DNA of 8,496 nucleotides from Nitrospinaceae bacterium. Its GTDB lineage: Bacteria; Nitrospinota; Nitrospinia; Nitrospinales; Nitrospinaceae. Each line of letters starts with the position of its first letter. The first letter of the stretch is position 1. Positions 6,679-8,496 of the stretch are shown piece after piece. The stretch is from contig JAJDAX010000135.1 in NCBI GenBank assembly GCA_029261615.1, forward strand, positions 1 to 8,496, given 5' to 3'. The translations under genes and the position numbers were made by a program. Under the pieces are notes generated by a model, which did not search any database, had not been told where the DNA came from, and saw only the letters and a list, made by a program, of their open reading frames with translations.

Positions 6679-6706
6679 ATTTTGTTACGTTTTATGATTA
6701 TGTCAA
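6679..6706 (-). promoter_or_regulatory. Possible promoter of the metalloprotease
   Basis: Reading leftward, a perfect -35 TTGACA (complement of 6701-6706) is followed, after 16 bp, by CAAAAT (complement of 6679-6684, four of six -10 bases). A TACAAT further downstream is a better -10 but has no matching -35. The A/T-rich surroundings and position between two same-strand genes favour a promoter for the protease. The -10 choice is uncertain. Confidence 0.4.
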
Positions 6707-6768
6707 GGTAAAACCCGAACCCATATGAGCTGTAGGTTTTAGTGTGCCTAAAAATAAGATTTTTTAAT

Positions 6769-7299
6769 TCAATGGGAAGAGGGCAGTGGTTGTGGAGGGA
6801 GCAGGTCTTCGAGAAAGAATGCGGAGAGCTCTGACCGGTTGGCAAGTCCTGATTTTTGATAAATCGACTGTGCCTGCTGCTGAGTGGTCTTGATTTTGGT
6901 ATCGCGCAGATCAGAGATTTCCTTGAGCAAAAACCCCTTTATGAGGAAAAACCCAACCTCCTGTTCCGCCGGGGTCAGTTTCCAGTCTGAAAACTGGCTT
7001 TCAATTTTGATCGATAGCCCCTCAAGCAGGCGTTGGGAGTCCTGTTTCCATTTTTCTTTTTCAAGGGTCAATTGATCCATATCCTTTTTAAGAGTGATGA
7101 TTTCAGTTTTGGCTTCCTGAAGTTGCTTCACCCCGAATATGAAAAACCCCGCGCATATTAGGAGGAGTAATCCTTCGACAATGAGATGCGACCCGCTGCC
7201 ACCAGAGACAAAATCGGTGATCAGGTCGATACCCACCAATACAGCAAATGTGCTGGAGAAGGTGAGCAGGGCTTTATAGGCTTTTTTGGAATCGTCCAT
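6769..7299 (-). CDS. Membrane-anchored LuxR-like helix-turn-helix protein
   Basis: This is a predicted transcription regulator of 176 residues tethered to the inner membrane. Two hydrophobic helices lie at about 11-31 (TFSSTFAVLVGIDLITDFV) and 38-57 (LIVEGLLLLICAGFFIFGV), separated by a short Gly/Ser loop, with both ends probably cytoplasmic. A charged helix at about 60-100 is likely coiled coil. Residues about 104-166 form a LuxR/GerE-like helix-turn-helix: LTPAEQEVGFFLIKGF, KEISDLRDTK, then QQAQSIYQKSGLANRSELSA and FFLEDLL. No receiver or ligand-binding domain is present. At the start of the recognition helix the common TVR is replaced by TTQ (138-140). ATG at 7299 has AGGGG very close upstream, a poor spacing, but no better start is seen. 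It is divergent from the DUF2231 gene and upstream of the protease; regulation of either is only a guess. This layout is known in uncharacterised proteobacterial proteins. Confidence 0.78.
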   Translation of the reverse strand: MDDSKKAYKALLTFSSTFAVLVGIDLITDFVSGGSGSHLIVEGLLLLICAGFFIFGVKQLQEAKTEIITLKKDMDQLTLEKEKWKQDSQRLLEGLSIKIESQFSDWKLTPAEQEVGFFLIKGFLLKEISDLRDTKIKTTQQQAQSIYQKSGLANRSELSAFFLEDLLPPQPLPSSH

Positions 7300-7322
7300 A
7301 ACCCCTATATCGTTTTTAAGTT

Positions 7323-7353
7323 ACTATAAACAAAGGCGTAATGTGTAGGTCAA
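7323..7353 (-). promoter_or_regulatory. Possible promoter of the membrane-anchored regulator
   Basis: Reading leftward, TTGACC (complement of 7348-7353, five of six -35 bases) is followed by a 19-bp spacer and TATAGT (complement of 7323-7328, five of six -10 bases). Transcription would start about 17 nt before the regulator ATG. The spacer is longer than optimal. It sits in the short divergent region shared with the DUF2231 gene. Confidence 0.4.
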
Positions 7354-7408
7354 AGTCCGGATGGTCCTTTTTGGAAAAAAGGGCGACATTGGAGAAAATA
7401 ACCTGATC

Positions 7409-7414
7409 AAGGAG
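7409..7414 (+). promoter_or_regulatory. Ribosome binding site fixing the DUF2231 start
   Basis: AAGGAG lies six bases before ATG at 7421. It decides the start against an in-frame ATG at 7361, which would add 20 residues without membrane or family character and has no equally good site. Confidence 0.85.
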
Positions 7415-7420
7415 ATTATC

Positions 7421-7954
7421 ATGTTTGATTTGCCCTTACATCCCATCATCGTTCATTTTGCCATCGTAGTCGGTTTTGCCGTTCCTGTAGTCGGTTTTGG
7501 TCTGTGGTACGCCATCAAAAATAATTGGGTCGATGGCAAAGCCTGGCGCGTAGTTGTCGGCATGGCCTTGCTTTACACGGTACTGGCAATCGTTACCGTT
7601 CAATTGGGTGAAGTTGACGAAGAGAAAGTTGAAAAGATCGTAGCGGAAGACGTTATCGAACACCACGAAGAGGCTGGGGAAGCGATTCCCTGGATTGCAG
7701 GAGTTTTGTTTCTGGCTGCGTTCGCAGGTTGTCGCGGGAAAAATGCGCAGAAAATCCAGTTAGTCTTCAGTATTATCGCTTTGCTCGCCTTGATTCCTTT
7801 GGGAAACGCAGGGCATACCGGCGGCGAACTGGTGTATGAGTACGGCGCGGCCAATGCGCATCTTTCTCCTGAAAAATGGGCCCAGATCAAAAGCGGCGTG
7901 AAACCTGCCGGGGAACATGGAGACCACGAGCATGGCCATGATGACGACGATTGA
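7421..7954 (+). CDS. DUF2231-type four-helix membrane protein with His/Asp tail
   Basis: This is an integral inner-membrane protein of 177 residues with unknown function. Four hydrophobic segments are visible at about 8-30, 41-61, 88-104 and 112-130. The start MFDLPLHPIIVHFAIVVGF carries the HPxxVHF motif typical of DUF2231, and GHTGGELVYEYGAA (131-144) is the family's C-terminal signature. Between helices 2 and 3 is an acidic cytosolic or periplasmic loop with paired His (IEHHEEAGE, 79-87). The last residues, GEHGDHEHGHDDDD (164-177), are His/Asp-rich and could bind divalent metal; family members in general have been suspected of haem or metal roles without proof. The start at 7421 is chosen for its Shine-Dalgarno site and motif. 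It is transcribed divergently from the membrane-anchored regulator and converges with the NamZ gene 92 nt to the right. Confidence 0.82.
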   Translation: MFDLPLHPIIVHFAIVVGFAVPVVGFGLWYAIKNNWVDGKAWRVVVGMALLYTVLAIVTVQLGEVDEEKVEKIVAEDVIEHHEEAGEAIPWIAGVLFLAAFAGCRGKNAQKIQLVFSIIALLALIPLGNAGHTGGELVYEYGAANAHLSPEKWAQIKSGVKPAGEHGDHEHGHDDDD

Positions 7955-8046
7955 TTTTTTGAAATGGGACTGCGGGAGGGGGAATCCAGGAGATGCGGTC
8001 AGTGTATTTCCTTAGCCTCCTCTCGTAGCCGGTCTTTTCTTTGAAA

Positions 8047-8496
8047 TCAATACAAGAGAGATTGCTCGCGGCGGTTGTTAAAACTTTTAATTCCAGCCTC
8101 GTCGGGCTGATTGAAATCGGTATCGATAGGTTGATCGTTGTCGACCCATTCGCGGAAACCGGAACTGCCGTAGAGCAGGTCGATTGCAGGTCGGTCGGTC
8201 ACATACTCGTAACGTTCCGTTCGCCATTGGAAGGCTTCCGGAAACAGTCGTGCAAAAGTTTCGATCATCACCAACCCAGTGGTCCACGGTTGAAACCGAT
8301 CCCGGTCGGTGACGTGAAGAAAAACTCCCTCACACACGTTACCGCCGTGTTTCTGAAATTTTGGTTTGAATTTGCAGGGCTGGAACCTGATGCCGGGAAG
8401 TTCGATTGAGTTCAACGCTTCTGCCAATGCAAAACCATCAATGCCCGGTGCACCGATTTGCTCGAAGGGTCTTGTGGTGCCGCGTCCTTCGGAAAG
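8047..8496 (-). CDS. namZ: NamZ/DUF1343 exo-beta-N-acetylmuramidase, C-terminal part
   Basis: The visible 149 residues are the C-terminal part; the frame is open at the right edge and the start is outside. Family signatures are clear: SEGRGTTRPFEQIGAP near the edge, then GIRFQPCKFKPKFQKHGG, a CEGVFLHVTDRDRFQPW segment, the YEYVTDRPAIDLLYGS segment, and the ending NRREQSLLY. In characterised members NamZ removes terminal N-acetylmuramic acid from the non-reducing end of peptidoglycan fragments, a step in cell-wall recycling or muropeptide use. Catalytic residues and any signal peptide are in the missing N-terminal part and cannot be checked. No T-rich terminator is evident in the 92 nt between its stop and the convergent DUF2231 gene. 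The family assignment is firm; the enzyme activity is by homology. Confidence 0.88.
   Translation of the reverse strand, partial: LSEGRGTTRPFEQIGAPGIDGFALAEALNSIELPGIRFQPCKFKPKFQKHGGNVCEGVFLHVTDRDRFQPWTTGLVMIETFARLFPEAFQWRTERYEYVTDRPAIDLLYGSSGFREWVDNDQPIDTDFNQPDEAGIKSFNNRREQSLLY

Noticed and set aside
6709..6741. Inverted repeat TAAAACC/GGTTTTA after the HTH gene as a terminator
   Set aside because: Seven mostly A-T pairs with a 19-nt loop and no T run following in the leftward direction; too weak to call.
6618..6845. 75-codon minus-strand frame between the regulator and the protease
   Set aside because: It overlaps the 3' end of the HTH gene in another frame, has no family-like pattern and no ribosome binding site, and contains the inverted repeat at 6618-6655.
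7361..7420. Longer start for the DUF2231 gene
   Set aside because: The extra 20 residues lack family or membrane character, whereas ATG at 7421 has AAGGAG at ideal spacing and begins with the family motif.
7955..8046. Terminator between the convergent DUF2231 and NamZ genes
   Set aside because: I found no stem followed by a T run on either strand, only scattered short matches.

Overview
This window is a bacterial chromosome segment that carries the 3' part of the macromolecular-synthesis operon, written right to left on the minus strand, with accessory genes on both sides. The dense packing, Shine-Dalgarno sites, sigma70-type promoters and rho-independent terminators are bacterial. The primary sigma factor has regions 1.1 to 4.2, and its long insert between regions 1.2 and 2 fits a proteobacterial, deltaproteobacterial-like or Nitrospinota-like lineage. 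That taxonomic reading is a guess from protein style. The tRNA does not encode its CCA end.

Layout. Positions 1-707 hold the 5' part of an insertion sequence: a DDE transposase read leftward and cut by the window edge, preceded by a leader that can fold over its own start codon. Positions 779-890 hold three consecutive hairpins, the last (leftmost) a strong terminator. Positions 897-970 are a tRNA with anticodon CAT, placed only 5 nt after the rpoD stop. Then come rpoD (976-2742), dnaG (2803-4590, apparent TTG start) and a GatB/YqeY-domain gene (4621-5067). A near-consensus promoter at 5196-5224 drives this block. The likely transcription unit is promoter, yqeY, dnaG, rpoD, tRNA, terminator. 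No rpsU, which leads this operon in many bacteria, is present between the promoter and yqeY.

Positions 5068-5379 are gene-free; they hold the promoter and leader of that operon and the terminator of the next gene. Positions 5380-6570 (minus) encode an astacin-type zinc metalloprotease with no visible signal peptide. Positions 6769-7299 (minus) encode a small membrane-anchored protein with a LuxR-like helix-turn-helix at its C-terminus. Diverging from it, 7421-7954 (plus) encodes a four-helix DUF2231-type membrane protein with a His/Asp-rich tail. At the right edge, 8047-8496 (minus) is the C-terminal part of a NamZ/DUF1343 exo-beta-N-acetylmuramidase.

Working together: the yqeY-dnaG-rpoD-tRNA unit links replication priming, transcription initiation and a translation component. 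The protease, regulator and membrane protein are accessory functions with no demonstrated link to it. I see no CRISPR array, rRNA, prophage or clear novel defence system. The most interesting signals are the transposase leader fold, the tRNA and hairpin tail of the rpoD operon, and the protease architecture.
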